Part shown: piece by piece, positions 15,018 through 25,235 of the stretch
Position numbering within the stretch: position 1 is the stretch's first letter
Layout of the letters: each line of letters begins with the position of its first letter
Source: Nitrosococcus halophilus Nc 4
GTDB taxonomy: Bacteria; Pseudomonadota; Gammaproteobacteria; Nitrosococcales; Nitrosococcaceae
Direction: 5' to 3'
Length of the DNA: 64,000 bases
Assembly: GCF_000024725.1 (NCBI RefSeq)
Contig: NC_013960.1
Span: forward strand, 2,590,001-2,654,000
Position numbers and translations under genes: made by a program
Notes under the pieces: model-generated
What the model was told of the DNA's origin: nothing
Database searches by the model: none
Seen by the model: only the letters and a program-made list of their open reading frames with translations

Positions 15018-16439
15018 CTACAGCACGCCCGAAGCAAAATCCGCGAGCCGGGAACGTTCTCCTCGCAGCAGGGTAATATGACCGCTGTGTTCCCAGGCTT
15101 TAAAATGGTCCACTGCGTAGGTCAAACCTGAGGTGGTTTCCGTCAAGTAGGGAGTATCAATCTGGGCGATATTGCCCAGACAAACAAATTTGGTGCCTGG
15201 ACCGGCGCGGGTGATCAAGGTTTTCATTTGCTTGGAAGTAAGATTTTGGGCCTCGTCAATAATAATAAATTTATTGAGAAAGGTCCGTCCGCGCATGAAG
15301 TTGAGAGAGCGGATTTTGATTCGATTATGAAGCATATCGTTGGTAACGGCTCGGGCCCATTCGCCTCCCATATCGGGTTTGGTCAAGACTTCTAAGTTGT
15401 CCATGAGCGCGCCCATCCAGGGGGTCATTTTTTCTTCTTCGGTGCCGGGCAGGAAACCGATGTCCTCGCCGAGGGGCACCGTCACCCGGGTCATGATGAT
15501 TTCCCGATAAAGTTTGGTCTCCAGGGTTTGGGTGAGTCCGGCGGCGAGGGTGAGCAAGGTCTTGCCGGTACCGGCCATTCCCAGGAGGGTTACGAAGTCC
15601 ACTTCCGGGTCCAGGAGCAGATTAAGGGCAAAATTCTGCTCCCGGTTACGGGCGGAAATGCCCCAGACCGTGTGGTTGGAAGAGCGGTAGTCTTGGACCA
15701 ATTCAATGATAGCGGTCTCGTCTTCCCGGCGACGGACCAGGGCCTCGAAATTATTTTCGCCTTCCGTGTAAAGGCACTGGTTGGGATACCACTCTTTGGC
15801 CAGGGGACCGCTCACTCGGTAAAATGTACGTCCCCCTTCACTCCAAGAATCCATGGCTTCCCCATGGGTTTCCCAGAAATCAGGGGGAAGCTCGAAACTG
15901 CCTTTATAGAGGAGATCCACGTCGTCTAGCACCTTATCGTTATAATAGTCTTCGGCATGGATACCCAATACGGTGGCCTTGATCCGCAGATTAATATCTT
16001 TGGAGACTAAAGTGACCGTGTGATCAGGATGCACTTCCTGGAGGGCCATGGCGGTACTTAAAATACTATTATCGGGTTTTTGGCCTGGGAGGGCTTCCGG
16101 TAGGGAGATACTCAGTTCTTGAGTCTGGAAAAAAAGGCGTCCACTGGCGTCATTGACTTCCCCGTTGCCGGTGTTGACCGTGGCTGGTAAAGGGAGACCC
16201 TGATTGATATCCTCGGGGCGCTCGATTTGCTCTAGGAGGTCATCTAGAAAGCGGGTCGCCTGGCGAACATTACGCGCGACTTCTGATAAGCCTTTCTTGG
16301 CTGAATCCAATTCTTCCAGCACAATCATGGGCAAATAAATATCATGTTCTTGGAAGCGGAATATCGCCGTAGGATCATGCATTAGCACATTGGTGTCAAG
16401 AACGAACAGCCGTTTGTAAACAGAGGACTTTTTACTCAT
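15018..16439 (-). CDS. phoH2: PhoH-family PIN/ATPase protein (PhoH2 type)
   Basis: A 473-residue protein. The N-terminal PIN domain (KRLFVLDTNVLMHDPTA; later Asp residues in the TLVSKDINLRIKA region) is a probable RNase. A linker leads to the PhoH helicase-like ATPase with Walker A GMAGTGKTLL near residue 290 and Walker B IIIDEAQNLT near residue 390. This PIN-PhoH fusion is the PhoH2 architecture, studied in mycobacteria as an ATP-dependent RNA helicase with RNase activity. The 3' end lies 6 bases from the end of the integrase remnant, in convergent orientation. The 228 bases upstream, between phoH and metH, carry no gene and no riboswitch that I could recognise. Confidence 0.92.
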   Translation of the reverse strand: MSKKSSVYKRLFVLDTNVLMHDPTAIFRFQEHDIYLPMIVLEELDSAKKGLSEVARNVRQATRFLDDLLEQIERPEDINQGLPLPATVNTGNGEVNDASGRLFFQTQELSISLPEALPGQKPDNSILSTAMALQEVHPDHTVTLVSKDINLRIKATVLGIHAEDYYNDKVLDDVDLLYKGSFELPPDFWETHGEAMDSWSEGGRTFYRVSGPLAKEWYPNQCLYTEGENNFEALVRRREDETAIIELVQDYRSSNHTVWGISARNREQNFALNLLLDPEVDFVTLLGMAGTGKTLLTLAAGLTQTLETKLYREIIMTRVTVPLGEDIGFLPGTEEEKMTPWMGALMDNLEVLTKPDMGGEWARAVTNDMLHNRIKIRSLNFMRGRTFLNKFIIIDEAQNLTSKQMKTLITRAGPGTKFVCLGNIAQIDTPYLTETTSGLTYAVDHFKAWEHSGHITLLRGERSRLADFASGVL

Positions 16440-16667
16440 GGGACATCATTACCAATAGGCAAATAAATTAGGAGGGTAGGGCGACTAATGTAGCCTAAGC
16501 CGGTGGTGTCGGAATAACCGCTTAGGTAAAGCCTGCTAGAATTCATTCATGGAATAGGTCGGTAGGGTATCAATAGGTTCCAATGAACAATAGTTGACTT
16601 ATTCAGTCAGGAAAGAGAGACTCACAATCTTTTGCTTAAATTGCGGAAATAGACTCTAGAGATCATT

Positions 16668-19600
16668 ATGTCTTTAAAATCTCCACGTATTGCAGCACTT
16701 AAGGACCAACTTGCCAAGCGCATTTTAATGCTAGATGGGGCGCTTGGTACCATGATTCAGAGCTATGAGCTTGTCGAGGAACAATACCGCGGGGAGCGCT
16801 TTGCCGATTGGCCCTGCGATCTCAAGGGGAATAATGACCTGTTGGTGCTGACTCAGCCTCAGATCCTCCGGGAAATTTATAGGGATTACCTGGAAGCCGG
16901 CGCTGATATTATCGAGACCAACACCTTCAACGCCACCCGGATCGCCATGGCCGATTATCAGATGGAAGCGTTGGTTGTGGAGATTAACCAGGCAGCGGCG
17001 CAACTGGCTCGGGAAATGGCCGATGAGATGACGGCGAAGACCCCGGATCGCCCCCGTTTCGTGGCCGGTGTTTTGGGGCCCACTAACCGCACTGCTTCCA
17101 TTTCTCCGGATGTCAACGACCCCGGATTTCGCAACACTTCTTTCGATAAGTTGGTGGAAGCCTATAGGGAGTCGATTCATGGCCTCGTCCAGGGAGGCGT
17201 GGATATCCTCCTGATTGAGACCATTTTCGATACCCTCAATGCCAAGGCGGCAGTTTACGCGGTTGAGCAATACTTTGAAGATCAAGAAGTTCGTCTCCCG
17301 ATCATGATCTCGGGCACGATTACCGACGCTTCCGGGCGAACCTTGTCGGGCCAGACCACCGAGGCTTTTTGGAATTCCTTGCGCCACGGGGAGCCTTTGG
17401 CGTTTGGTCTCAACTGCGCCCTAGGACCCAAGCAGTTGCGGCAGTACGTGGAAGAGCTCTCCGGCCTGGCGGATACCTATGTCTCGGCCCATCCCAATGC
17501 CGGGCTGCCCAATGAATTCGGGGGCTACGACGAAACTCCGGAGGAAATGGCCAAGGAAATCGGCGAGTGGGCGCGAGAGGGCTTTTTGAATATTGTGGGG
17601 GGATGCTGCGGGACCACCCCCGAGCACATTCGCGTCATCCGGGAAGCGGTGGAAAAGTATCCCCCCAGAAAAATTCCCCAACGCCCGGAAGCTTGCCGGC
17701 TTTCCGGCCTGGAGCCGAGCAATATTGATGAGCACTCCCTGTTCGTGAACGTGGGGGAGCGCACCAATATCACCGGTTCGGCCCGTTTTCGCCGCCTCAT
17801 CAAGGAAGAAGATTATGAAACGGCCCTGGAGGTGGCGCGGCAACAGGTGGAAAACGGCGCCCAGATCATCGATGTCAATATGGACGAGGGCTTGTTGGAC
17901 TCCCAAAAAGCCATGGTCCGTTTCCTGAATCTCATCGCTGCCGAGCCGGATATCTCCCGGGTGCCGATCATGATTGATTCTTCCAAATGGGAGGTCATCG
18001 AAGCCGGGCTTAAGTGCATTCAAGGGAAAGGGGTGGTGAATTCCATTTCCTTGAAAGAGGGGGAGGAGCCCTTCATCCAGCAGGCTAAGCAAGTCCGCCG
18101 TTATGGAGCGGCGGCGGTGATTATGGCCTTTGATGAGCAGGGCCAAGCGGAGACCAAGGAACGCAAGGTGGAGATTTGCGCCCGCGCCTATAAGCTGCTG
18201 ACCGAAAAAGTCGGTTTCCCGGCGGAGGATATTATTTTTGATCCCAACATCTTCGCCGTGGCCACGGGGATTGAGGAACATGATAACTATGCGGTGACCT
18301 TTATCGAGGCGACCCGGGAAATCAAGCGGACCTTGGCCCCCGCCCTGGTTTCAGGGGGGGTGTCCAATGTCTCCTTTTCCTTCCGGGGCAATGATACGGT
18401 CCGGGAGGCCATCCATGCGGTGTTTCTCTATCATGCCATTCAAGCGGGCATGGATATGGGGATAGTGAACGCCGGGCAGTTGGCGGTCTATGATGAGATT
18501 CCCTCCGATCTGCGGGAGCGGGTGGAAGATGTCATTCTCAATCGCCGTTCGGATGCCACGGAAAGATTGTTGGACATTGCTGAAAAATACCGGGGCGCCG
18601 GCGGCGCTGCCGAGCGCAAGGAGGACCTGGCCTGGCGCGAGTTACCGGTGAATGAACGCCTGGCCCATGCCCTGATCAAGGGTGTTACCGATTTTGTGGA
18701 AGAAGACACCGAGGAGGCCCGGTTGGCGGCGAAGCGGCCCCTGGATGTGATTGAAGGCCCCCTTATGGATGGCATGAATGTGGTGGGGGATCTGTTTGGC
18801 TCTGGCAAGATGTTTTTGCCCCAGGTGGTGAAGTCGGCCCGGGTCATGAAAAAAGCGGTCGCTTACCTGCTGCCCTATATGGAAAAGGAAAAGGAGTCCT
18901 ACAAAAGCCACGGTAAGCTCGTGTTGGCGACGGTCAAGGGGGATGTCCACGATATTGGTAAAAACATTGTGGCCGTGGTGCTGCAATGTAACGGCTTCGA
19001 AGTCATCGACCTGGGGGTGATGGTGCCCTCAGAGAAAATTCTACAAACGGCCAAGGAACAGTCCTGTGACTTTGTGGGCCTGTCCGGATTGATTACCCCC
19101 TCCCTGGATGAAATGGTCCACGTGGCCAAGGAAATGGAGCGCCAGAGCTTTAATGTGCCTTTGCTCATTGGGGGCGCGACCACCTCCAAAATGCACACGG
19201 CGGTCAGAATTGAGCCTCAATATGCCCAGCCGGTGGTTTATGTGCCCGATGCCTCCCGGGTGGTGGGGATTGCCCAGCGTCTGCTCAATCCCACCATCAA
19301 AGCCGAATATGCCGCCGAGATTGCGGAAGAATATGGCCAAATGCGGCAGCGGCGGGCGGAACAGCAAACAGAAAGAAGCCATACCCCCCTGGCTCAAGCC
19401 CGCGCCAATAAGCTTGAGACGGACTGGGCGGCCTATACTCCCCCGCAACCCACTTTCCTCGGCCTTAAGACCTTTGAGGATTATCCCTTAGAGGAACTGG
19501 CCGCCCGCATCGATTGGACGCCTTTTTTCCACGCTTGGGAGTTGGCCGGCAAGTATCCCAAGATTTTGGAGGACGAGGTAGTGGGCGAGGAGGCCCGCAA

Positions 19601-20363
19601 ATTGTTGGCGGACGCCAAGGCCATGTTGAAGCGGGTGATGGAGGAAAAGTGGCTCCAAGCCCGGGCGGTGATTGGGTTTTTCCCCGCCAATACCGTCAAC
19701 GATGATGATATTGAGCTTTATACGGATGAAAGCCGGGGGGAGGTGTTAACCACGTTGCATCATATCCGCCAGCAAATGGCCCGCCGGGGGGGGCAGCCCA
19801 ACTATTGCCTGGCGGATTTTATCGCTCCTAAAGAGACCGGAGTGGCGGACTATCTCGGCGCCTTTGCTGTGACCGCGGGCCTGGGGATTGATGAGCGGTT
19901 GCAAGAATTCATGGAGCACCATGACGATTACAACAATATTCTGCTCAAAGCCGTCGCCGATCGCCTGGCCGAGGCTTTTGCCGAACGCATGCATGAGCGG
20001 GTGCGCAAGGAATTCTGGCGCTATGCCCCTGATGAGGCGTTCACCAACGAGGAACTGATTAACGAAAATTACCGAGGAGTTCGGCCCGCGCCAGGCTACC
20101 CGGCCTGTCCCGATCACACGGAAAAAGCCACTCTGTGGCAACTCATCCAGCCCGATGAAAATGCCGGCATAATCCTCACCGAGAGTTATGCCATGGTCCC
20201 CACCGCCGCGGTCTCGGGGTGGTATTTTTCCCATCCGGAGGCCCGTTATTTCGGCACCGGCAAGATCCAAAAGGATCAGGTGGAGGATTATGCCCGCCGT
20301 AAGGGCATGAGCGTGGAGCAGGTGGAGCGTTGGCTGAGGTCTATTTTGGGCTATGAGCCTTAA
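16668..20363 (+). CDS. metH: Cobalamin-dependent methionine synthase
   Basis: A 1231-residue, four-module MetH. Module order: homocysteine-binding domain with zinc ligands (GLNCALGP, then [10 protein letters not shown] near residue 310); methyltetrahydrofolate domain ([16 protein letters not shown] from about 358); B12 domain with its cap and the base-off ligand motif DVHDIGKN near 760; and an AdoMet reactivation domain whose [15 protein letters not shown] and [15 protein letters not shown] hold the AdoMet contacts. It makes methionine from homocysteine using methyl-THF. Length is normal (E. coli 1227). The start is ATG with a weak Shine-Dalgarno (CTAGAG). No S-box or B12 riboswitch is evident upstream. 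Confidence 0.98.
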   Translation: MSLKSPRIAALKDQLAKRILMLDGALGTMIQSYELVEEQYRGERFADWPCDLKGNNDLLVLTQPQILREIYRDYLEAGADIIETNTFNATRIAMADYQMEALVVEINQAAAQLAREMADEMTAKTPDRPRFVAGVLGPTNRTASISPDVNDPGFRNTSFDKLVEAYRESIHGLVQGGVDILLIETIFDTLNAKAAVYAVEQYFEDQEVRLPIMISGTITDASGRTLSGQTTEAFWNSLRHGEPLAFGLNCALGPKQLRQYVEELSGLADTYVSAHPNAGLPNEFGGYDETPEEMAKEIGEWAREGFLNIVGGCCGTTPEHIRVIREAVEKYPPRKIPQRPEACRLSGLEPSNIDEHSLFVNVGERTNITGSARFRRLIKEEDYETALEVARQQVENGAQIIDVNMDEGLLDSQKAMVRFLNLIAAEPDISRVPIMIDSSKWEVIEAGLKCIQGKGVVNSISLKEGEEPFIQQAKQVRRYGAAAVIMAFDEQGQAETKERKVEICARAYKLLTEKVGFPAEDIIFDPNIFAVATGIEEHDNYAVTFIEATREIKRTLAPALVSGGVSNVSFSFRGNDTVREAIHAVFLYHAIQAGMDMGIVNAGQLAVYDEIPSDLRERVEDVILNRRSDATERLLDIAEKYRGAGGAAERKEDLAWRELPVNERLAHALIKGVTDFVEEDTEEARLAAKRPLDVIEGPLMDGMNVVGDLFGSGKMFLPQVVKSARVMKKAVAYLLPYMEKEKESYKSHGKLVLATVKGDVHDIGKNIVAVVLQCNGFEVIDLGVMVPSEKILQTAKEQSCDFVGLSGLITPSLDEMVHVAKEMERQSFNVPLLIGGATTSKMHTAVRIEPQYAQPVVYVPDASRVVGIAQRLLNPTIKAEYAAEIAEEYGQMRQRRAEQQTERSHTPLAQARANKLETDWAAYTPPQPTFLGLKTFEDYPLEELAARIDWTPFFHAWELAGKYPKILEDEVVGEEARKLLADAKAMLKRVMEEKWLQARAVIGFFPANTVNDDDIELYTDESRGEVLTTLHHIRQQMARRGGQPNYCLADFIAPKETGVADYLGAFAVTAGLGIDERLQEFMEHHDDYNNILLKAVADRLAEAFAERMHERVRKEFWRYAPDEAFTNEELINENYRGVRPAPGYPACPDHTEKATLWQLIQPDENAGIILTESYAMVPTAAVSGWYFSHPEARYFGTGKIQKDQVEDYARRKGMSVEQVERWLRSILGYEP

Positions 20364-20397
20364 GTTTTTTCTGTTGCTCTTCTCCGCTAGCCCCTGA

Positions 20398-20466
20398 GCC
20401 TCTTCGTGCGCACAGCCCACGCTTTTTGGCGGCTCGTAGGGGCGTCGCATTTTTGCCGAGAGACTG
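20398..20466 (+). repeat. Dispersed repeat, CTTCGTGCGCAC family, copy 2
   Basis: Contains CTCTTCGTGCGCACAG, then GGCTCGTAGGGGCG and TTTTTGCCGAGAGACT. These blocks occur in the same order at 45945-46034. It lies between metH and icd, about 80 bases before the icd start. Confidence 0.7.
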
Positions 20467-20546
20467 ACGTCTAATTTAAATGGGAAATGCTATAGTAAAG
20501 AGCAAACCTAATTTTTCGAGTTGTTGTTATTGAGAAGGAACCCCTA

Positions 20547-21815
20547 ATGGCCTATGACAAGATTTCCCTTCCCTCCGATGGCGAACCCATTACCGTCAAG
20601 GAGGACTACAGCCTTGAAGTCCCCGCCCGTCCCCTCATTCCCTTTATAGAAGGGGATGGCATTGGGGTGGATATCACCCCGGTGATGCGCCAGGTGGTGG
20701 ATGAGGCGGTGGCGAAGGCCTATGGGGGAGAGCGTTCCCTGGCCTGGGCCGAGGTGTATGCAGGGGAGAAGGCCGCGCAAGTGTATGGCGCCGATCAATG
20801 GTTGCCGGCGGAGACTTTGGATGTCCTGCGGCAATTCGTGGTGTCTATCAAGGGACCGCTAACCACGCCGGTCGGCAAAGGTATCCGTTCTCTTAATGTG
20901 GCGATCCGCCAAACCTTGGATCTTTATGCCTGTATCCGGCCGGTCCGTTATTTTTCGGGCACGCCGAGCCCTCTGGCTGATCCCTCCCGCACCAATATGG
21001 TGGTGTTTCGGGAAAATACCGAGGATATCTATGCCGGGATCGAGTGGGCGGCCCGTTCGCCGGAGGCGAAGCAGGTCATTGAGTTTTTACAACAGCAGAT
21101 GGGGGTGGAAAAAATCCGTTTCCCGGAAAGCTCCGGCATTGGCATTAAACCGGTATCCCAGGAAGGTTCTCAACGCCTGATCCGCAAAGCCCTGCAATAC
21201 GCCATCGATAATGATCGCCGTTCGGTGACCCTAGTGCATAAGGGGAACATCATGAAGTTTACCGAAGGCGCCTTCTGTGACTGGGGTTATGCCTTGGCCC
21301 AGGAGGAGTTTGGCGCCCGGCCCATTGATGGGGGGCCCTGGTGTGAATTCACGAATCCTAAAAGCGGCGGCAAAATTATTGTCAAAGACGCGATTGCCGA
21401 TAATTTTCTCCAACAGATCCTGCTCCGCCCCGAGGAATATGATGTCATTGCGACCCTGAATCTTAATGGAGATTACATTTCTGACGCTTTAGCGGCCCAA
21501 GTGGGGGGAATTGGCATGGCGCCGGGAGCGAACATGGGGGATAGGGTCGCCGTGTTTGAGGCCACCCACGGGACGGCCCCCAAGTATGCCGGTCAGGATC
21601 GGGTCAATCCCAGCAGCATTATCCTTTCAGGGGAAATGATGTTGCGTCATCTCGGCTGGAATGAAGCGGCGGATCTCATCATCCAAGGGATTTCGGGGGC
21701 TATCGCCGCCAAGAGGGTGACTTACGATCTAGCCCGATTGATGGAAGGCGCCACCCAAGTACCCTGTTCTGGATTTGGAAAGGCGATTATCGAGCATATG
21801 GACGTTTCCAGCTAG
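20547..21815 (+). CDS. icd: NADP-dependent isocitrate dehydrogenase
   Basis: A 422-residue enzyme of the TCA cycle (isocitrate to 2-oxoglutarate plus CO2). Motifs: [13 protein letters not shown] near the start; the substrate loop [14 protein letters not shown] with the regulatory Ser (equivalent to E. coli Ser113); [20 protein letters not shown]; and GTAPKYAG, whose Lys-Tyr pair indicates NADP preference. GAGAAGGA stands before the ATG. Its 3' end (about the last 85 bases) recurs as a decayed copy at 23325-23408. The 3' end of icd is a classical integration target of phage 21 and e14 in E. coli. Confidence 0.98.
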   Translation: MAYDKISLPSDGEPITVKEDYSLEVPARPLIPFIEGDGIGVDITPVMRQVVDEAVAKAYGGERSLAWAEVYAGEKAAQVYGADQWLPAETLDVLRQFVVSIKGPLTTPVGKGIRSLNVAIRQTLDLYACIRPVRYFSGTPSPLADPSRTNMVVFRENTEDIYAGIEWAARSPEAKQVIEFLQQQMGVEKIRFPESSGIGIKPVSQEGSQRLIRKALQYAIDNDRRSVTLVHKGNIMKFTEGAFCDWGYALAQEEFGARPIDGGPWCEFTNPKSGGKIIVKDAIADNFLQQILLRPEEYDVIATLNLNGDYISDALAAQVGGIGMAPGANMGDRVAVFEATHGTAPKYAGQDRVNPSSIILSGEMMLRHLGWNEAADLIIQGISGAIAAKRVTYDLARLMEGATQVPCSGFGKAIIEHMDVSS

Positions 21816-21882
21816 TTGTCCCTTATCTTGATATTCCGGCAGAGACATCTGGCTTCAGCTGCCGCAATAAACAAGGACCTGG

Positions 21883-23070
21883 ATGGAAAATATCGACCCG
21901 ATAGAGCAGGATTTGCGGGCTGAGGCGGATGCGCTGTGCCGGGATGAGCGGTTCAAGCAGGCCGTTTGGCGTCACTATCGGCGGCTCGACAGTGGGGTCA
22001 TTGGGAGGGGGCTCAATACGACTATCCATCCCAATGACCAGATGCTTCTTCATTCACTGCGGCATCATCGGGATCCCAACGCGGCCCTGAGTCAGTATTA
22101 CAATGTGGCTTTGCAGCAATATTTTGCCGCGCAACAGATCCTGCAAACGTTCTTTCCAAACCCAGGGACTGATTTTGCCTTTCTGGATTTCGCCTGTGGC
22201 TTTGGTCGGCTGGTCAGGTTTCTCACCCTGAGTTTGCCCGCCGCTAATGTCTGGGTCTCGGAAATCCAAAAAGACGCTCTTGCCTTTGTTACTCAACAAT
22301 TCAACGTCCAAGCGGTGGAGTCCAGTGCTGACCCGGAGCAGTTTCAAGCCGGCAGGCGGTTTGATTTCATCTGGGTGGCTTCCCTTTTTTCACACCTGCC
22401 TCCCGATCTGTTCCAGCGGTGGCTGCAGCGGCTACTTTCCTTGCTGACTCCCCAGGGAATGCTATGTTTTAGTGTCCATGATCAAGCGCTCCTCCCCCCT
22501 GGATTGAGTCTGCCAGCGGAGGGTATTTTATTTAACCCCCACAGCGAAAACAGCCAATTGGATCCTAAGATCTATGGCACCACCTTTGTCGGTGAGTCCT
22601 TTGTGGGGCAAGCCCTCCACAAGGCAAGCGCTGAGGGTCATCCCTATTTTCGTATCCCCAAGGGTTTAGCTCACGAGCAGGATATTTATGTGGTTCCCAA
22701 GGCTCAGGATCGGGACCTGTCAGGATTGCAATCATTCCGGCGCGGCCCTTGGGGTTGGGTGGATGAGCGGCGAATTTTGGAGTCCGGCCAGTTATATCTG
22801 CGAGGTTGGGCGGCTTCTCTGGATGACGGGGTGTTGCCCGCCGTCGAGATCAAGGCCAACGAAAAACTTCATCTATGCCCTACCGGGCTTCAGCGGGATG
22901 ATGTCCGCAAGGTCTTTGGGGATGACCGTCTAGGCCCAGTCGGCTGGGAGTTTAAGCACCCCCTGGACCGTAAGATCCGGGAAGTCTGGGTGGAAGTTAC
23001 CGCAAGGACTGCCGCCAACGAAAGGGCTTTGCTCTACACGGGAAGGCTTTTTCGAGCCCAAACTGAGTGA
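21883..23070 (+). CDS. Class I SAM-dependent methyltransferase with C-terminal extension
   Basis: A 395-residue protein. The N-terminal 90 residues are helical. The Rossmann methyltransferase core starts near residue 103 with motif I FLDFACGFGRLVRFL, then VSEIQKDALAF (motif II acidic residue), and FDFIWVASLFSHLPPDLFQR with the motif IV/post-IV region, ending MLCFSVHD. The last 120 residues form a separate domain (WVDERRILESGQLYLRGWAA) of unknown role. Substrate cannot be told. The gene sits alone between icd and the icd 3' remnant, so it may be cargo of an element that once integrated there. Confidence 0.85.
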   Translation: MENIDPIEQDLRAEADALCRDERFKQAVWRHYRRLDSGVIGRGLNTTIHPNDQMLLHSLRHHRDPNAALSQYYNVALQQYFAAQQILQTFFPNPGTDFAFLDFACGFGRLVRFLTLSLPAANVWVSEIQKDALAFVTQQFNVQAVESSADPEQFQAGRRFDFIWVASLFSHLPPDLFQRWLQRLLSLLTPQGMLCFSVHDQALLPPGLSLPAEGILFNPHSENSQLDPKIYGTTFVGESFVGQALHKASAEGHPYFRIPKGLAHEQDIYVVPKAQDRDLSGLQSFRRGPWGWVDERRILESGQLYLRGWAASLDDGVLPAVEIKANEKLHLCPTGLQRDDVRKVFGDDRLGPVGWEFKHPLDRKIREVWVEVTARTAANERALLYTGRLFRAQTE

Positions 23071-23324
23071 ACGGCTAGAGCAAGCAGCGTGCGCTGTGGC
23101 CATGAAGAGGGTGGTCGTGTTTTAAATGGGGAGAATTGAGCAAATGAAGGGGAGGCTAAGCCTATCCGTTTCGGGCAATGACCTCGCCTAGGAGGCGCTG
23201 ATAAACACCCCGTAGGCCGGATTAAGCGTCGCGTATCCGGCAAAACAATACTACCAAGAGGTTTAAGAGCGGAGCCAGCAAGTGGCATGTGTTGTGCGCA
23301 CGAAGAGGCTATCCTTATCTTGTA
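23071..23324. repeat. Gene-free stretch with partial CTTCGTGCGCAC-family repeats
   Basis: Two diverged partial copies are visible: AGCGTGCGCTG with CATGAAGAGG at about 23087-23110, and TTGTGCGCACGAAGAGG at about 23292-23308. Between them lies a small hairpin (GCCGGATT...TATCCGGC). No open frame with family resemblance was seen. Confidence 0.5.
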
Positions 23325-23408
23325 ATGACTCCTGATCTGGCGCGGTTGTTAGAGAGAGCCCCTAGGTACCGTGTTCTGGATTTGGGAAATCGGTTATCGA
23401 GCATAGGT
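23325..23408 (+). pseudogene. Decayed remnant of the icd 3' end
   Basis: Aligns with icd 21717-21801. Identical blocks are TGTTCTGGATTTGG and TTATCGAGCATA, with scattered mismatches and one missing base between them. In the icd frame it reads TPDLARLLE where icd has TYDLARLME. It is a direct repeat of the icd end placed 1.6 kb downstream, on the same strand, with the methyltransferase gene in between. This is the arrangement left when an element integrates at the icd 3' end, supplies a new end to the gene and displaces the old one. Confidence 0.75.
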
Positions 23409-23445
23409 CGTTGCGGCAGGCAAAAGAACCTAGAGGAGGTTCGAA

Positions 23446-23763
23446 ATGGTGCGCTCAAGATTCATTTTGACGGTTTTACCTCTGCTGTTGGTGGCAATGG
23501 GTACGAGCACCGGGGTAGAAGCGCAAGGGCTAGGTACGGGTAATCAAACTAACTCTCAGTCTCAGGATGGGCAGATTACTGTAAGGACGCAAAGCGCTGG
23601 AGTATCCCGCATTGATTACACTAAATGCGTAGAGTTTTGCGCAGATATGTTTACTGGTGGCGCGGATTCTCCGGAGCGAAACACCTGTATTGCTGGGTGC
23701 AGCAGGATTGACAGTTCTTTTCAGGTAGATGGTATTTTGCTAGGCCCCTCCTCTGAAGATTAA
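23446..23763 (+). CDS. Small secreted protein with twin CX3C motifs
   Basis: 105 residues. A signal peptide (MVRSRFILTVLPLLLVAMGT, cleavage after VEAQ or nearby) is followed by a Ser/Gln/Thr-rich linker and a short domain with CVEFC and CIAGC, two CX3C motifs separated by about 15 residues. Four evenly placed Cys suggest two disulfides in the periplasm or outside. No family recognised. The AGAGGAGG just before the ATG is a strong ribosome site. It begins about 40 bases after the icd remnant. Confidence 0.75.
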   Translation: MVRSRFILTVLPLLLVAMGTSTGVEAQGLGTGNQTNSQSQDGQITVRTQSAGVSRIDYTKCVEFCADMFTGGADSPERNTCIAGCSRIDSSFQVDGILLGPSSED

Positions 23764-23994
23764 TGGGCATAAGAATGATGCTCAAAGGTGGCTAGGGAAT
23801 CCCTTTATGGGTAGGGCGGATTGGGCGTAGCGACCGATTCTCGCTGGGAGCGAATCGGGTCGTGCGTAATACACCCGCAGGGTGCGGGCCAGGGATGGCC
23901 TGCAACAAACTCACCGATTCCTTTTCCATTTCGGTGGTGCTCATCGCTGTGCTCTGTATCTCCTACGTAACTCAGGTTTTTGTAGGGGCGGGCT

Positions 23995-25188
23995 TTAACT
24001 GTGAACTTTAAGTTTCTGTGCTGCAGCGTTCATTGGGGCCCAGGCAGCATCCAAATCTTGGTGGGCGCGATGAGTCCAAGCCTCCCCCCAGTAAAAGTGG
24101 CAACTAGTTTCCGAGCGTAACAAGCGCCACTCAGCCTCATCAAGTAATTGGGCTATTTCCGGGTCCTGTGCTTGAGTGTCAGCTTGTTTTTGCTTTAATT
24201 CATGGAGGGTTGCGCTGGTTTCCGCGACTCGTTTAAGGGCCTCCTTTTGAAGCTCAGAGCCGGTCCATTGGACAAAATCAATCCCTGAGTGGTCGCCGGT
24301 ATTCCAGGCTGCGGTGTTCACCTTAACTCGGCCCTTGGCACCGTATTTATCCAGGTAATCATGGACAAAAGTGGGGCGGAGGAAGGCATTATCCCGGCGG
24401 GCCTTGGTCAACAGCTCCTGATAAAATATTCCCCAGAAGTTACCTTCCTCTGATGTATTGCGGAACCAGCCGCCATTGTCTCCATCGCTACAGGTGGTGA
24501 CCAAAGGCGGGAAGTCACACCCTTGGGTCCGATGGTAGAGCTCATTAAGGAACCAATCAAACTCCATTCCAGCTTCCTGGGCATCGGAGAGTTCCCGATC
24601 CCGGACCACGACAATGATTTCTTCACCTCCATACTCGGCAATATGGGGGCGGTAGCGGAGCTCCTGCCAACTCATCTCCTCTAAAGGCTCCACATGGAGG
24701 CTGTCTACCAGGACATAACGGAACCCATGTTTCTTCAGCAGGGGAATCAATTCCATGGTAAAGGCCATCTCCGGCGGCCAAAAGCCAGTGAATTGGGTTC
24801 GATCAAAAAGGGACTGCCCGATGCCGAGCCAGCGCCTGATATGCTCTTCCCGATCCGGGCCGGGAATCAAGGGCAGGGCCGGGTGATAGTAAGCATTGCC
24901 CAGGATCTCAAATAGGGCGGTATTTTGTAGATGCCACAGCAAGTCACCGCATTTGACAATCCCATACACGCGCTGTTGAAAGTTAGGATTGGAGAGGGTC
25001 TCAAGGAGTGTGCCCGATAAGGCCAGATGAACCCGCGCCACATCCTCATAACCCCAGAGGGCGCGCGGCATCCGGTCCAGGGCATAGAGGATCTCTTTAG
25101 CCTCCCAGGGATTGTGCTCCAGCAAGTATTCCAGATTGCCTGCCGGCTGGTGTAAGTTTAAGACCAAGGCGTGGTGGATGATGTTCAT
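23995..25188 (-). CDS. Glycoside hydrolase family 57 protein
   Basis: 397 residues from ATG 25188, chosen because GGGGGAG lies nine bases upstream; a TTG at 25206 is the alternative. GH57 landmarks: HALVLNLHQPAGN at the N-terminus (region 1 HQP), GFWPPEMAF (region 3-like, with the catalytic Glu expected at WPPE), TTCSDGDNGGWF (region 4 with Asp), and a C-terminal helical domain. GH57 enzymes act on alpha-glucans as amylases, branching enzymes or 4-alpha-glucanotransferases. The small size (about 400) fits the uncharacterised short amylase-like group. Two other carbohydrate genes lie at 28423-31964. Confidence 0.9.
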   Translation of the reverse strand: MNIIHHALVLNLHQPAGNLEYLLEHNPWEAKEILYALDRMPRALWGYEDVARVHLALSGTLLETLSNPNFQQRVYGIVKCGDLLWHLQNTALFEILGNAYYHPALPLIPGPDREEHIRRWLGIGQSLFDRTQFTGFWPPEMAFTMELIPLLKKHGFRYVLVDSLHVEPLEEMSWQELRYRPHIAEYGGEEIIVVVRDRELSDAQEAGMEFDWFLNELYHRTQGCDFPPLVTTCSDGDNGGWFRNTSEEGNFWGIFYQELLTKARRDNAFLRPTFVHDYLDKYGAKGRVKVNTAAWNTGDHSGIDFVQWTGSELQKEALKRVAETSATLHELKQKQADTQAQDPEIAQLLDEAEWRLLRSETSCHFYWGEAWTHRAHQDLDAAWAPMNAAAQKLKVHS

Positions 25189-25235
25189 GGTGCGGATCTC
25201 CCCCAATTAGGCATTTAGTATCCCATGGCTTAGGA

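Noticed and set aside
16440-16667. Possible riboswitch upstream of metH
   Set aside because: No S-box, SAH or cobalamin riboswitch core sequence was seen; only a normal intergenic leader.
17421-18281. Open frame on the reverse strand of metH
   Set aside because: Low-complexity shadow with no plausible start or homology; the plus frame is an evident metH.
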